A program made the position numbers and the translations under genes. The notes beneath the pieces are model-generated. The model made no database searches, was not told where the DNA came from, and was given only the letters and a program-made list of their open reading frames with translations. From contig NZ_JAPFHA010000034.1 of NCBI RefSeq assembly GCF_026586805.1, forward strand, positions 1-32,674: a stretch of DNA of 32,674 nt, given 5' to 3'. Shown piece after piece: positions 1 to 7,145 of this stretch. The stretch comes from Niveibacterium sp. 24ML (GTDB lineage Bacteria > Pseudomonadota > Gammaproteobacteria > Burkholderiales > Rhodocyclaceae). Position 1 is the first letter of the stretch; the number at the start of each line of letters is the position of its first letter.

Positions 1-958
1 CCCCCGGGAAGCCGAGCGCCGGCAGTGACTGCAGGCCGCCTTCGTTGATCGCGCGTGCGCCGTAGGCAATGCGCTCGCCGCCGCGCAGCACCGCGGCGAT
101 GTGCGGATGCGTCTTGAAGCGCTGGAACTCGTCGAAGGGCGAGAGCTGCGGGTTGCGGTAGCCCAGGTGCGTCACCAGCCCAACCGCCACCTGGTCGGCG
201 CCGTACTGGTAGAGGAAGCCACCGCCGCCGGCGTGCCCGGCCAGCGGCCAGCCCATGAAGTGGGCCACGCTGCCGGTGCGGTGCTGCGCTGCCGGCACCC
301 GCCAGACTTCCTTGATGCCCAGTGCGTGGTGGCTTTCGCCCACGCCGTCGCGCAGGCCGTAGTGCGATTCGAGTTCGCGCGTGATCGATCCGCCTGCACC
401 TTCGGCGACCAGCGTGTAGCGCGCGCGGATCTCGATCCCCGCGGCAAAGCGCTCACCCGGTTCGCCGCAAGCCTTGCGCCCCATGTCGCCAGTCAGCACG
501 CCGGTCAGTGCGCCCTGCGCATCGAAACAAGGCGATGCGGCGGCGTAGCCCGGGTACAGATCAACGCCGAGCGCCTCGGCCTGCCCCGCAAGCCAGCGGC
601 ACAACTCGCCGAGGCTGCCGACGTAGAGCCCGCGGTTGTCGAGCAGCGGTGGCAGTGCAAAGCCCGGTGCGCGCAGCGCGCGGCGCGGTGTCAGCCATTG
701 CACGCTGTCATCGCTGACTTGCGTGTTAAGCGGCGCACCGCGTTCGCGCCAGTCGGGCAGCAGTTCGTTGAGCGCGACCGGGTCGACGATCGCGCCGGAG
801 AGGATGTGCGCGCCGACCTCCGCCCCCTTCTCGAGCACGCAGACCGAGATGTCGGCGCCGCTTTCGCTGGCGAGTTGCCGCAGGTGGATCGCGGCGGCGA
901 GGCCGGCCGGGCCGGCGCCGATGATGAGTACGTCGTAGTCGATGTGGTCGCGGGTCAT
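1..958 (-). CDS. Electron-transfer-flavoprotein:ubiquinone oxidoreductase (ETF-QO), outer tandem copy, partial
   Basis: The reading frame starts with ATG at 958 and is open to the window edge, giving about 319 N-terminal residues. ETF-QO takes electrons from reduced ETF and passes them to membrane ubiquinone using FAD and a 4Fe-4S cluster. The N-terminal dinucleotide-binding motif (LIIGAGPAGLAAAIRL, about residues 11-26) is clear, and the FAD/quinone-domain sequence follows without interruption. The cluster domain would lie outside the window. Its ATG overlaps the stop of the inner copy (ATGA, 955-958). About 29 base differences separate it from the inner copy over 974 bases. At one variable spot it reads KACGEPG where the inner copy reads RACGTPG, and from memory the former is closer to the family. 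It is probably the functional copy, but this needs the sequence to the left. Confidence 0.85.
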   Translation of the reverse strand, partial: MTRDHIDYDVLIIGAGPAGLAAAIHLRQLASESGADISVCVLEKGAEVGAHILSGAIVDPVALNELLPDWRERGAPLNTQVSDDSVQWLTPRRALRAPGFALPPLLDNRGLYVGSLGELCRWLAGQAEALGVDLYPGYAAASPCFDAQGALTGVLTGDMGRKACGEPGERFAAGIEIRARYTLVAEGAGGSITRELESHYGLRDGVGESHHALGIKEVWRVPAAQHRTGSVAHFMGWPLAGHAGGGGFLYQYGADQVAVGLVTHLGYRNPQLSPFDEFQRFKTHPHIAAVLRGGERIAYGARAINEGGLQSLPALGFPG

Positions 959-974
959 GACGCGGCTTTCATGG
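1..974. repeat. Direct tandem repeat, unit 1 (matches 1181-2154)
   Basis: Positions 1-974 match 1181-2154 with a period of exactly 1180 bases and, by hand comparison, about 29 substitutions and no indels. The right-hand match ends after the shared string CGCGGCTTTCATGG. Many differences fall at codon third positions of the minus-strand gene (for example 95, 221 and 323) or are synonymous leucine changes (355). This points to true evolutionary divergence between the copies and not to read errors. Confidence 0.95.
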
Positions 975-2138
975 GCTTGATGTTGCGCGTCTCGTGCAGT
1001 TCGCGGCCGACCCATGAGGCGCGCAAGGCCGCCGGGTAGTCCGCCAGTTCATCATGCGCACGGCCCGCGGCCAGCGCAGCAGCCACCGATTCGGCGGCGA
1101 GCATGCCGGACTTCATCGCGGTGTGCGTGCCCTTGATCCGCGGCACATTCAACAAACCCGCCGCGCAGCCCAGCAGCACGCCCCCGGGAAGCCGAGCGCC
1201 GGCAGTGACTGCAGGCCGCCTTCGTTGATCGCGCGTGCGCCGTAGGCAATGCGCTCGCCGCCGCGCAGCACCGCTGCGATGTGCGGATGCGTCTTGAAGC
1301 GCTGGAACTCGTCGAAGGGCGAGAGCTGCGGGTTGCGGTAGCCCAGGTGCGTCACCAGCCCAACCGCCACCTGGTCGGCGCCGTACTGGTAGAGGAAGCC
1401 TCCGCCGCCGGCGTGCCCGGCCAGCGGCCAGCCCATGAAGTGGGCCACGCTGCCGGTGCGGTGCTGCGCTGCCGGCACCCGCCAGACTTCCTTGATGCCC
1501 AGCGCGTGGTGGCTTTCGCCCACGCCGTCGCGCAAGCCGTAGTGCGATTCGAGTTCGCGCGTGATCGATCCGCCCGCACCTTCGGCGACCAGCGTGTAGC
1601 GCGCACGGATCTCGATCCCCGCGGCGAAGCGCTCGCCCGGTGTGCCGCAAGCCCGGCGCCCCATATCGCCAGTCAGCACGCCGGTCAGTGCGCCCTGCGC
1701 ATCGAAGCAAGGCGATGCGGCGGCGTAGCCCGGGTACAGATCAACGCCGAGCGCCTCGGCCTGCCCCGCAAGCCAGCGGCACAACTCGCCGAGGCTCCCG
1801 ACGTAGAGACCGCGGTTGTCGAGCAGCGGTGGCAGCGCAAAGCCCGGTGCGCGCAGCGCGCGGCGCGCTGTCAGCCACTGCACGCTGTCATCGCTGACTT
1901 GCGTGTTGAGCGGTGCAACGCGTTCACGCCAGTCCGGCAGCAGTTCGTTGAGCGCGACCGGGTCGACGATCGCGCCGGAGAGGATGTGCGCGCCGACCTC
2001 CGCCCCCTTTTCGAGCACGCAGACCGAGATGTCCGCGCCGCCTTCGCTGGCGAGTTGCCGCAGGCGGATCGCGGCGGCGAGGCCGGCCGGGCCGGCGCCG
2101 ATGATGAGTACGTCGTAGTCGATGTGGTCGCGGGTCAT
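955..2138 (-). pseudogene. ETF-QO, inner tandem copy, frameshifted and truncated
   Basis: The gene starts with ATG at 2138, ten bases after the LysR-type gene stops. It encodes a normal ETF-QO N-terminus to about residue 320. At the C-run at 1181-1185 the frame breaks: the N-terminal frame ends after the aberrant residues ACCWAARRVC at 1149, while the proper continuation (GCAAGLLNVPRIKGTHTAMK) lies in another minus-strand frame. One extra base in the run would restore it. Even restored, the product ends at about residue 393 (NIKPMKAAS), where known ETF-QOs continue for roughly 150 residues that include the quinone-side segment and the 4Fe-4S cysteines. It could not work as a normal ETF-QO. 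The frameshift could be a homopolymer error or an assembly seam. The truncation comes from the tandem duplication itself. Confidence 0.8.
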
Positions 2139-2154
2139 GACGCGGCTTTCATGG
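1181..2154. repeat. Direct tandem repeat, unit 2 (matches 1-974)
   Basis: This is the second unit of the 1180-base-period duplication. Its right end falls just past the stop codon of the LysR-type gene (2149-2151), so the duplicated block began at the end of the regulator gene. Its left end carries the C-run where the inner ETF-QO copy is frameshifted. Confidence 0.95.
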
Positions 2155-3075
2155 AACGGGGGAAAGGTGGATGTCGTCGGTCGAGGTGGCGCCGGCGGTC
2201 GAAGCGCGGATGTGCTCGATCAGGCTCGCAAGCCCGCCGCTGATGTACTTGTGGCGATGGCGCACGAGGTAGAAGGCGCGGCCCAGGTTGAGATCGCACA
2301 CCTGCAGCGGCACCAGGCTGCCACGGCGGAAGGCATCACGCAGCGCGAGCCGCGAGATGCAGCCCAGCCCCAGGCCCGCCTCTACCGCGCGCTTGATCGC
2401 CTCGGTGTGCTCAAGCTCCAGCCGTACCTTGAGCCGCGTGCGGTCTTCGCCGAAGGCGTGCTCGACGGTGCTTCGCGTGCCCGAGCCCGGCTCGCGCAAG
2501 ATCCAGTCCTGCGCCAGCACCTCGTCGCGGCTCACGCTGCCTTTGTTGGCGAGCGGGTGATTCGGCGCGGCGAACACCACCAGTTCGTCGCGCAACCAGG
2601 GCTCGGCGATCACGTCGGGGTGTTGCAGGTCACCTTCGACGAGCCCCAGATCCAGCTCGAAGCGCGCGACCGAGGACACGATGGCGGTGGAGTTGTGCAC
2701 CGCCAGCTGCACCCGCGATTCGGGGTGGCGTTGCAGGAAATCGGCGACGAACAAGGTCGCCAGGTAGTTGCCTATCGTCAGGCTCGCGCCAAGCCGCAAC
2801 GGGCCGATCGCCGACTGTGTGCTGAGTGCTTCTTCAAGCTCATGCGCGCGGTCGAGGATCTGGGTTGCGCGGGGCAGCAGCCATTGCCCGGTGTCGTTGA
2901 GCCGCAGGCTCTTGCCAACCCGGTCGAACAATACCTGCGAGTAAGCGCGCTCCAGCTCGGCAAGCGCGGTGCTGGTGGCCGACTGCGACAGTGCCAGCCG
3001 CTCCGCCGCGCGGCTCGCGGAGCCGGTCTGTGCGACTGCGACGAATATTTCGAGTTGCCTGAGTGTGAATCGCAT
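2149..3075 (-). CDS. LysR-type transcriptional regulator
   Basis: This 308-residue protein has the usual LysR layout. An N-terminal winged helix-turn-helix covers about residues 1-60 (MRFTLRQLEIFVAVAQTG, then SRAAERLALSQSATSTALAELE). A linker helix and a periplasmic-binding-protein-like effector domain follow. It is divergent from etfB-etfA-fpr and co-directional with the ETF-QO copies (stop at 2149, ETF-QO start at 2138). It therefore probably controls ETF and ETF-QO in response to an unknown metabolite and may repress itself. The start is uncertain: an in-frame ATG at 3081 adds two residues and neither has a good Shine-Dalgarno site. The frame stays open much further upstream, but that part overlaps etfB and is not plausible coding sequence. 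Confidence 0.9.
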   Translation of the reverse strand: MRFTLRQLEIFVAVAQTGSASRAAERLALSQSATSTALAELERAYSQVLFDRVGKSLRLNDTGQWLLPRATQILDRAHELEEALSTQSAIGPLRLGASLTIGNYLATLFVADFLQRHPESRVQLAVHNSTAIVSSVARFELDLGLVEGDLQHPDVIAEPWLRDELVVFAAPNHPLANKGSVSRDEVLAQDWILREPGSGTRSTVEHAFGEDRTRLKVRLELEHTEAIKRAVEAGLGLGCISRLALRDAFRRGSLVPLQVCDLNLGRAFYLVRHRHKYISGGLASLIEHIRASTAGATSTDDIHLSPVP

Positions 3076-3082
3076 ATTCATC

Positions 3083-3130
3083 CGATAGATAAGCGATGTC
3101 ATTACAATCCGCTTTGTAGATATTCTATCG
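3083..3130. promoter_or_regulatory. Nested inverted repeats between the LysR-type gene and etfB, possible regulator site
   Basis: The divergent spacer holds two nested inverted repeats. CGATAG at 3083-3088 mirrors CTATCG at 3125-3130. AAGCG at 3091-3095 mirrors CGCTT at 3110-3114 with 14 bases between. LysR-type proteins commonly bind partly symmetric sites in such divergent spacers and control both sides. The repeats are visible in the sequence; that the regulator binds them is inference. Confidence 0.4.
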
Positions 3131-3166
3131 TTCCCTAGAATGCCCCGCAAATCAGGAGGGTTATTC

Positions 3167-3919
3167 ATGCGGATCATTGTTTCGATCAAACGGGTCGTAG
3201 ACCACAACGTGCAGGTGCGCCCGCGCAGCGACGGCAGCGACGTCGACACCAGCGGCGTGCGGATGGTCATCAACCCGTTCGACGAGAACGCGCTCGAAGA
3301 AGCGGTGCGGCTGCGCGAACGCGGCATTGCGTCGGAAGTCGTGGTCGTATCGTTTGGCGATGCCACGGTGCAGGAATCGCTGCGCCAGGCAATCGCGCTG
3401 GGCGCCAATCGCGCGATCTGGGGCCAGGCGCCGGCCGCGCTCGATCAGCTCGCGGTCGCCAAATTGCTGCGCCACGTCGCGCAGCGCGAGGAAGCCTCGC
3501 TGGTGATGTTGGGCAAGCAGGCGATCGACGAGGACGCCGGGCAAACCGCGCAGATGCTCGCCGCGCTGCTCGACTGGCCACAGGCGGTTGCCGTGTCAGA
3601 ACTGGCCGTCGATGGCGACACCCTGTACGTGACGCGCGAGGTGGATGGCGGCAGCGAGTCGCTCGAAATCCGGCTGCCCGCCGTGGTGTCGGCCGACCTG
3701 CGCCTCAACGCACCGCGCTTCGTGAAGCTGCCGGATCTGATGAAGGCCAAGCGCCAGACCATCGAAACACTCGACTGCGCCGCGCTGGGCATCGACCTCT
3801 CGCCACGCCTGCAGCGTGCGCGTGTCGAAACCCCACCGCCGCGCCCGGCGGGCCAGCGCGTTGGCTCGGTCGCCGAACTGATCGCAAAGCTCCGCAACGA
3901 TGCACAGGTGATCGCATGA
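3167..3919 (+). CDS. etfB: Electron transfer flavoprotein, beta subunit
   Basis: This 250-residue protein matches the usual EtfB length. The start at 3167 (MRIIVSIKRVVDHNVQVR) is the family N-terminus and follows a strong Shine-Dalgarno site, AGGAGGG at 3154-3160. An in-frame ATG at 3140 lacks both. The AMP-binding region (GKQAIDEDAGQTAQ, about residues 116-129) and the late conserved stretch (LPAVVSADLRLN, then DLMKAK) are present. With EtfA it forms the soluble FAD/AMP heterodimer that collects electrons from acyl-CoA and other dehydrogenases and passes them to ETF-QO, encoded across the divergent spacer. It is the first gene of an etfB-etfA-fpr operon. Confidence 0.95.
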   Translation: MRIIVSIKRVVDHNVQVRPRSDGSDVDTSGVRMVINPFDENALEEAVRLRERGIASEVVVVSFGDATVQESLRQAIALGANRAIWGQAPAALDQLAVAKLLRHVAQREEASLVMLGKQAIDEDAGQTAQMLAALLDWPQAVAVSELAVDGDTLYVTREVDGGSESLEIRLPAVVSADLRLNAPRFVKLPDLMKAKRQTIETLDCAALGIDLSPRLQRARVETPPPRPAGQRVGSVAELIAKLRNDAQVIA

Positions 3920-3991
3920 GCGCCCCCGCCCGGCCGCCCGAAGGGGGCGCGCTCCCTCCCTTGGGGAGGGTGTCGCACAGCGACGGGAGGG
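3920..3991 (+). promoter_or_regulatory. Hairpin-rich etfB-etfA spacer that can pair with the etfA ribosome binding site
   Basis: The spacer contains GCGCCCCC (3920-3927) facing GGGGGCGC (3943-3950). It also contains CCCTCCC (3954-3960) facing GGGAGGG (3964-3970) across three bases, and GTCG (3972-3975) facing CGAC (3981-3984). A second GGGAGGG at 3985-3991 includes the etfA Shine-Dalgarno bases. CCCTCCC can therefore pair with either GGGAGGG copy, and only one of the pairings hides the ribosome site. It may equally be a dispersed palindromic repeat of the genome. Confidence 0.5.
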
Positions 3992-3998
3992 CAGTCCA

Positions 3999-4937
3999 GT
4001 GAGCGTCCTCGTCCTCGCCGATATCGCCGCGAGCGGTGTCGCACTCGCCACACGCCAGGCGGTCAGCGCCGCGCAACACTGGGGCCAGCCGGTCGACCTG
4101 CTGGTGCTCGGCGGCACCGACGCCGCTGCCCATGCGCAGATCGCCGGTGTGCGCCGCGTGCTGCATGCCGATGCACCGCAGCTCGCGCAGCCGGTGGCCG
4201 AAGAGGTTGCGCGCCTGCTCAACGGCCTCGCTGGCGACTACGCGGTGATCCTCGCCGCGCACGGCAGCCTCGCCCGCAACGCCTTGCCGCGCGTTGCCGC
4301 GCTGCGCGACGTAGGCATGGTCAGCGAAGCCGTCGGCCTTCTCGGCCCGAACAGCTACCAGCGCCCGATCTACGCCGGCAACCTGCTCGCCACGGTAGAC
4401 AACCGCCCCGGCCTGCAGATCCTGACGGTACGCGCCTCGCGTTTCGAAGCCGCCGCACTGGATGGCCAGGCCGAGTGCGCCGCGATTGCCGCGCCAGCCG
4501 CCGACGGCCGCAGTCGCCTCACCGGCCAGAAGACCGCCGGCGGCGAACGTCCTGAGCTGGGCAGCGCGCGCGTGGTGGTATCGGGCGGGCGCTCGCTGGG
4601 CAGTGCGGAACGCTTCCACGCCTGCCTTACGCCGCTGGCCGACCGCCTCGGCGCGGCGATAGGCGCCACGCGCGCCGCCGTCGATTCCGGCTACGCGCCG
4701 AACGAATGGCAAGTCGGCCAGACCGGCACTGTCGTTGCGCCGGATCTCTACATCGCAGTGGGCCTTTCCGGCGCGCTGCAACACACCGCGGGCATCAAGG
4801 ACAGCCGGGTGATCGTCGCGATCAATCAGGACCCGGAAGCCCCGATCATGCAACTGGCGGACTACTCGCTGGTTGCCGACATCTTCGATGCCGTGCCGGA
4901 ACTGGTGCGCCATCTGCAAACGGAAGCCACCGCATGA
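3999..4937 (+). CDS. etfA: Electron transfer flavoprotein, alpha subunit
   Basis: This 312-residue protein has the EtfA family length. The C-terminal FAD-binding signature is plain at about residues 250-276 (LYIAVGLSGALQHTAGIK, then VAINQD), preceded by the VGQTG loop at 239-243. The N-terminal half is the flavodoxin-like subunit-interaction domain. The start codon is GTG at 3999, eight bases after GGGAGG (3985-3990). The gene follows etfB by 79 bases and overlaps fpr by four (ATGA at 4934-4937), so the three genes are very likely co-transcribed. EtfA supplies most of the FAD site of the heterodimer. Confidence 0.95.
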   Translation: MSVLVLADIAASGVALATRQAVSAAQHWGQPVDLLVLGGTDAAAHAQIAGVRRVLHADAPQLAQPVAEEVARLLNGLAGDYAVILAAHGSLARNALPRVAALRDVGMVSEAVGLLGPNSYQRPIYAGNLLATVDNRPGLQILTVRASRFEAAALDGQAECAAIAAPAADGRSRLTGQKTAGGERPELGSARVVVSGGRSLGSAERFHACLTPLADRLGAAIGATRAAVDSGYAPNEWQVGQTGTVVAPDLYIAVGLSGALQHTAGIKDSRVIVAINQDPEAPIMQLADYSLVADIFDAVPELVRHLQTEATA

Positions 4938-5710
4938 GCAAGCTCGCCACCGAAACCGTGATCGACGTGCACCACTGGAACGACATGCTGTTCAGCTTCA
5001 AGACCACGCGCGACCCCGGCCTGCGCTTTGCCAACGGCCAGTTCGTGATGATCGGCCTGCAGGACGAAAACCGCCCGCTGCTGCGCGCCTACAGCATTGC
5101 CAGCGCCAACCACGAAGAGCACTTGGAGTTCTTCAGCATCAAGGTGCCGAACGGCCCGCTCACCTCGCGGCTGCAACACCTGAAGCCGGGTGACGAGATC
5201 CTCGTCAGCCGCAAGCCGACCGGCACGCTGATCATCGACGACCTGCTGCCCGGCCGTAACCTGTTCCTGCTCAGCACCGGCACCGGGCTCGCGCCCTTCC
5301 TCAGCATCATCAAGGATCCGGAAACCTACGAGCGCTTCGACAAGGTGATCGTCACGCACGGCGTGCGCAGCGTCAGCGAACTGGCCTACGCCGAGCAGAT
5401 CCAGCGCGAATTGCCGGAGCACGAATTCCTCGGCGACTACATCCGCGACCAGCTGCTGTACTACCCCACGGTGACGCGCGAGCCCTTCCGCAACCAGGGC
5501 CGCCTCACGACGCTGATCGAATCCGGCAAGCTGTGCGACGACCTCGGCCTGCCTGCGCTTGACCCGGCGCACGACCGCGCGATGCTGTGTGGCAGCCCGG
5601 CGATGCTCAAGGAACTGTCGGACATGCTGGACGGCCGTGGCTTCAAGGTGTCGCCGAACATCGGCACGCCGGGCGACTACGTTATCGAGCGCGCCTTCGT
5701 CGAAAAGTGA
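4934..5710 (+). CDS. fpr: Ferredoxin/flavodoxin--NADP+ reductase
   Basis: This 258-residue flavoenzyme moves electrons between NADPH and ferredoxin or flavodoxin. The FAD motif RAYSIAS lies at residues 51-57 and the NADP-binding motif STGTGLAPF at 114-122. The C-terminus ends in FVEK, as in the bacterial subclass typified by Azotobacter and Pseudomonas Fpr. Its ATG overlaps the etfA stop, so translation is probably coupled. Being co-transcribed with ETF suggests that the locus links the NADPH/ferredoxin pool with the ETF/quinone branch, perhaps under oxidative stress or during aromatic or fatty acid breakdown. The coupling is seen in the sequence; the physiology is inference. Confidence 0.93.
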   Translation: MSKLATETVIDVHHWNDMLFSFKTTRDPGLRFANGQFVMIGLQDENRPLLRAYSIASANHEEHLEFFSIKVPNGPLTSRLQHLKPGDEILVSRKPTGTLIIDDLLPGRNLFLLSTGTGLAPFLSIIKDPETYERFDKVIVTHGVRSVSELAYAEQIQRELPEHEFLGDYIRDQLLYYPTVTREPFRNQGRLTTLIESGKLCDDLGLPALDPAHDRAMLCGSPAMLKELSDMLDGRGFKVSPNIGTPGDYVIERAFVEK

Positions 5711-5846
5711 TGGCGGCGGAGCGGGGCGGCTTGGCACGGCAGCGTGAAACAGAGCCCCCGCTTCGTTCAAGCAGGGCAGCATCGCGCCGTTAACCTGAAC
5801 AGCGGCCCGACAGCGCATGGGCTGCCTTGAAATTCAGGGGGACGTG

Positions 5847-6359
5847 ATGCTGAAGCCGCCTTTTCCGCCCGACGAGGCCGAACGCCTGAAGGCGTTGCAC
5901 GACTTGCTGGTGCTCGATACCGAGCCGGAGGAACGCTTCGACTCGATCACCGCCTTCTGTTGCTCGGCGTTCAAGGTGCCGATTGCGCTGGTGAGTCTGG
6001 TGGATACCGATCGGCAATGGTTCAAATCGCGCCAGGGGCTCGATGCCTGCGAAACCGGGCGCGACATTTCCTTCTGCGGCCACGCCATCCTTCAGGCCGA
6101 ACCGCTGATAGTGACAGACGCCGCGACCGACCCACGCTTTGCCGACAACCCGTTGGTGACCGGCGAGCCGAAGATCCGTTTCTATGCCGGGATGCCTTTG
6201 CAACTGCATTCGGGCCAGCGGATCGGCACCCTGTGCCTGATCGATCGCCGTCCGCGTCGGCTGGAACCTGAAGAAATCGCGCAGCTGCGCGATCTGGCTG
6301 GCCTGGTTGTTCAGGAGCTGGAAGCGCCGGGCTCGACCCAGGCGCCCGGTGCGAGATAG
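5847..6359 (+). CDS. Stand-alone GAF-domain protein
   Basis: This 170-residue protein is almost entirely one GAF domain. It shows the typical sequence ALVSLVDTDRQWFKS, then RDISFCGHAI, VTDAATDPRFADNP, FYAGMPL and GTLCLIDRRPR. No kinase, GGDEF or DNA-binding domain is attached, so it may sense a ligand or redox state and act through a partner. The start at 5847 follows AGGGGG (about 5835-5841). An in-frame ATG at 5817 lacks such a site. The 3' end overlaps the 3' end of the opposing HD-domain gene by 49 bases. Confidence 0.85.
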   Translation: MLKPPFPPDEAERLKALHDLLVLDTEPEERFDSITAFCCSAFKVPIALVSLVDTDRQWFKSRQGLDACETGRDISFCGHAILQAEPLIVTDAATDPRFADNPLVTGEPKIRFYAGMPLQLHSGQRIGTLCLIDRRPRRLEPEEIAQLRDLAGLVVQELEAPGSTQAPGAR

Positions 6360-6955
6360 CCCTTGGTGACCGCCGTTTCGATCACTTCGCGTGCGTAGGC
6401 CCACAGGGTTTCGGACCCGTTGGCGATGACGCCGTTGCGCGCGTAGACCTTGTCGGCCGTCACACCGTTGGCCTGCCAGGCACGGCCCTCGGTGTGCAGG
6501 TTGTGCAGCATCGGCATCAGGCGGTCGAGCGCGTTGGCGTAGCGGGCGTCCATCGTCTCGGCGGCCTCGAACTCATCCCAAAGCGCGCGTAGCTGGTCAC
6601 GGCAATCGTCCGGCAGCAGCCCGAACAGGCGATCGGCGGCGGCGAGCTCGCGCGCGTGCTTGTCGGCGTGCGCTGCGGTGTCGTAGGCGAAGGTGTCGCC
6701 CGCGTCGATTTCAACCAGATCGTGAATCATCAGCATCATCGCGGCGCGGCTTGCATCCACCGGGGCGTTGGCGTGTTCGGCCAGCACCAGCGCCATCATC
6801 GCCACATGCCAGCTGTGCTCGGCGGAATTCTCGCGGCGGCTTTCGTCGAGTAACCAGGACTGGCGCAGGATCCCCTTGAGCTTGTCGATCTCAAGGATGA
6901 AGCGGATCTGGGCGGCAAGCCGCGCGGCAGTGGGCAGCGATTCCGAAGGAGGCAT
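6311..6955 (-). CDS. HD-domain phosphohydrolase, YfbR/HDDC2-like
   Basis: This 214-residue protein has the metal-binding HD signature: AEHSWH with H47 and H50, IHDLVEIDAGD with H78-D79, and a later aspartate in ALDRLMP. Size and motif order fit the YfbR/HDDC2 family, whose E. coli member removes phosphate from deoxynucleoside 5'-monophosphates. The substrate here is not proven. The start at 6955 has only a weak ribosome site. The gene converges on the GAF gene with overlapping ends, and its 5' end faces away from the glycosyltransferase gene. Confidence 0.85.
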   Translation of the reverse strand: MPPSESLPTAARLAAQIRFILEIDKLKGILRQSWLLDESRRENSAEHSWHVAMMALVLAEHANAPVDASRAAMMLMIHDLVEIDAGDTFAYDTAAHADKHARELAAADRLFGLLPDDCRDQLRALWDEFEAAETMDARYANALDRLMPMLHNLHTEGRAWQANGVTADKVYARNGVIANGSETLWAYAREVIETAVTKGYLAPGAWVEPGASSS

Positions 6956-7145
6956 GGATTCGATTCGAAGGGGCGCAGGTTATCGGCAACAGGGCTGCGC
7001 GATGGATAGGCAAGCCCCGCGCGCCCGATTCTCGCAGGACTTTGTCAATCTCTGTAACTAAGTGGCGAAAGTGTGGTGTTTGCCATGGCGTGGTGCTGCA
7101 CGATCCGCCAAATTGCTGCACTACGGCAACCACCGAGTGCTACCG

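Noticed and set aside
1-974. Repeat at the left edge as an insertion sequence
   Set aside because: The repeat contains only ETF-QO coding sequence, with no transposase, terminal inverted repeats or target-site duplication.
3076-3408. N-terminal extension of the LysR-type protein
   Set aside because: The extra sequence is low-complexity (Ser/Thr/Arg-rich), overlaps etfB and its promoter, and the helix-turn-helix begins normally at 3075.
7062-7145. 28-residue extension of the glycosyltransferase
   Set aside because: The extension is Arg/His/Cys-rich with no resemblance to the family; typical sequence begins just after the ATG at 7146.
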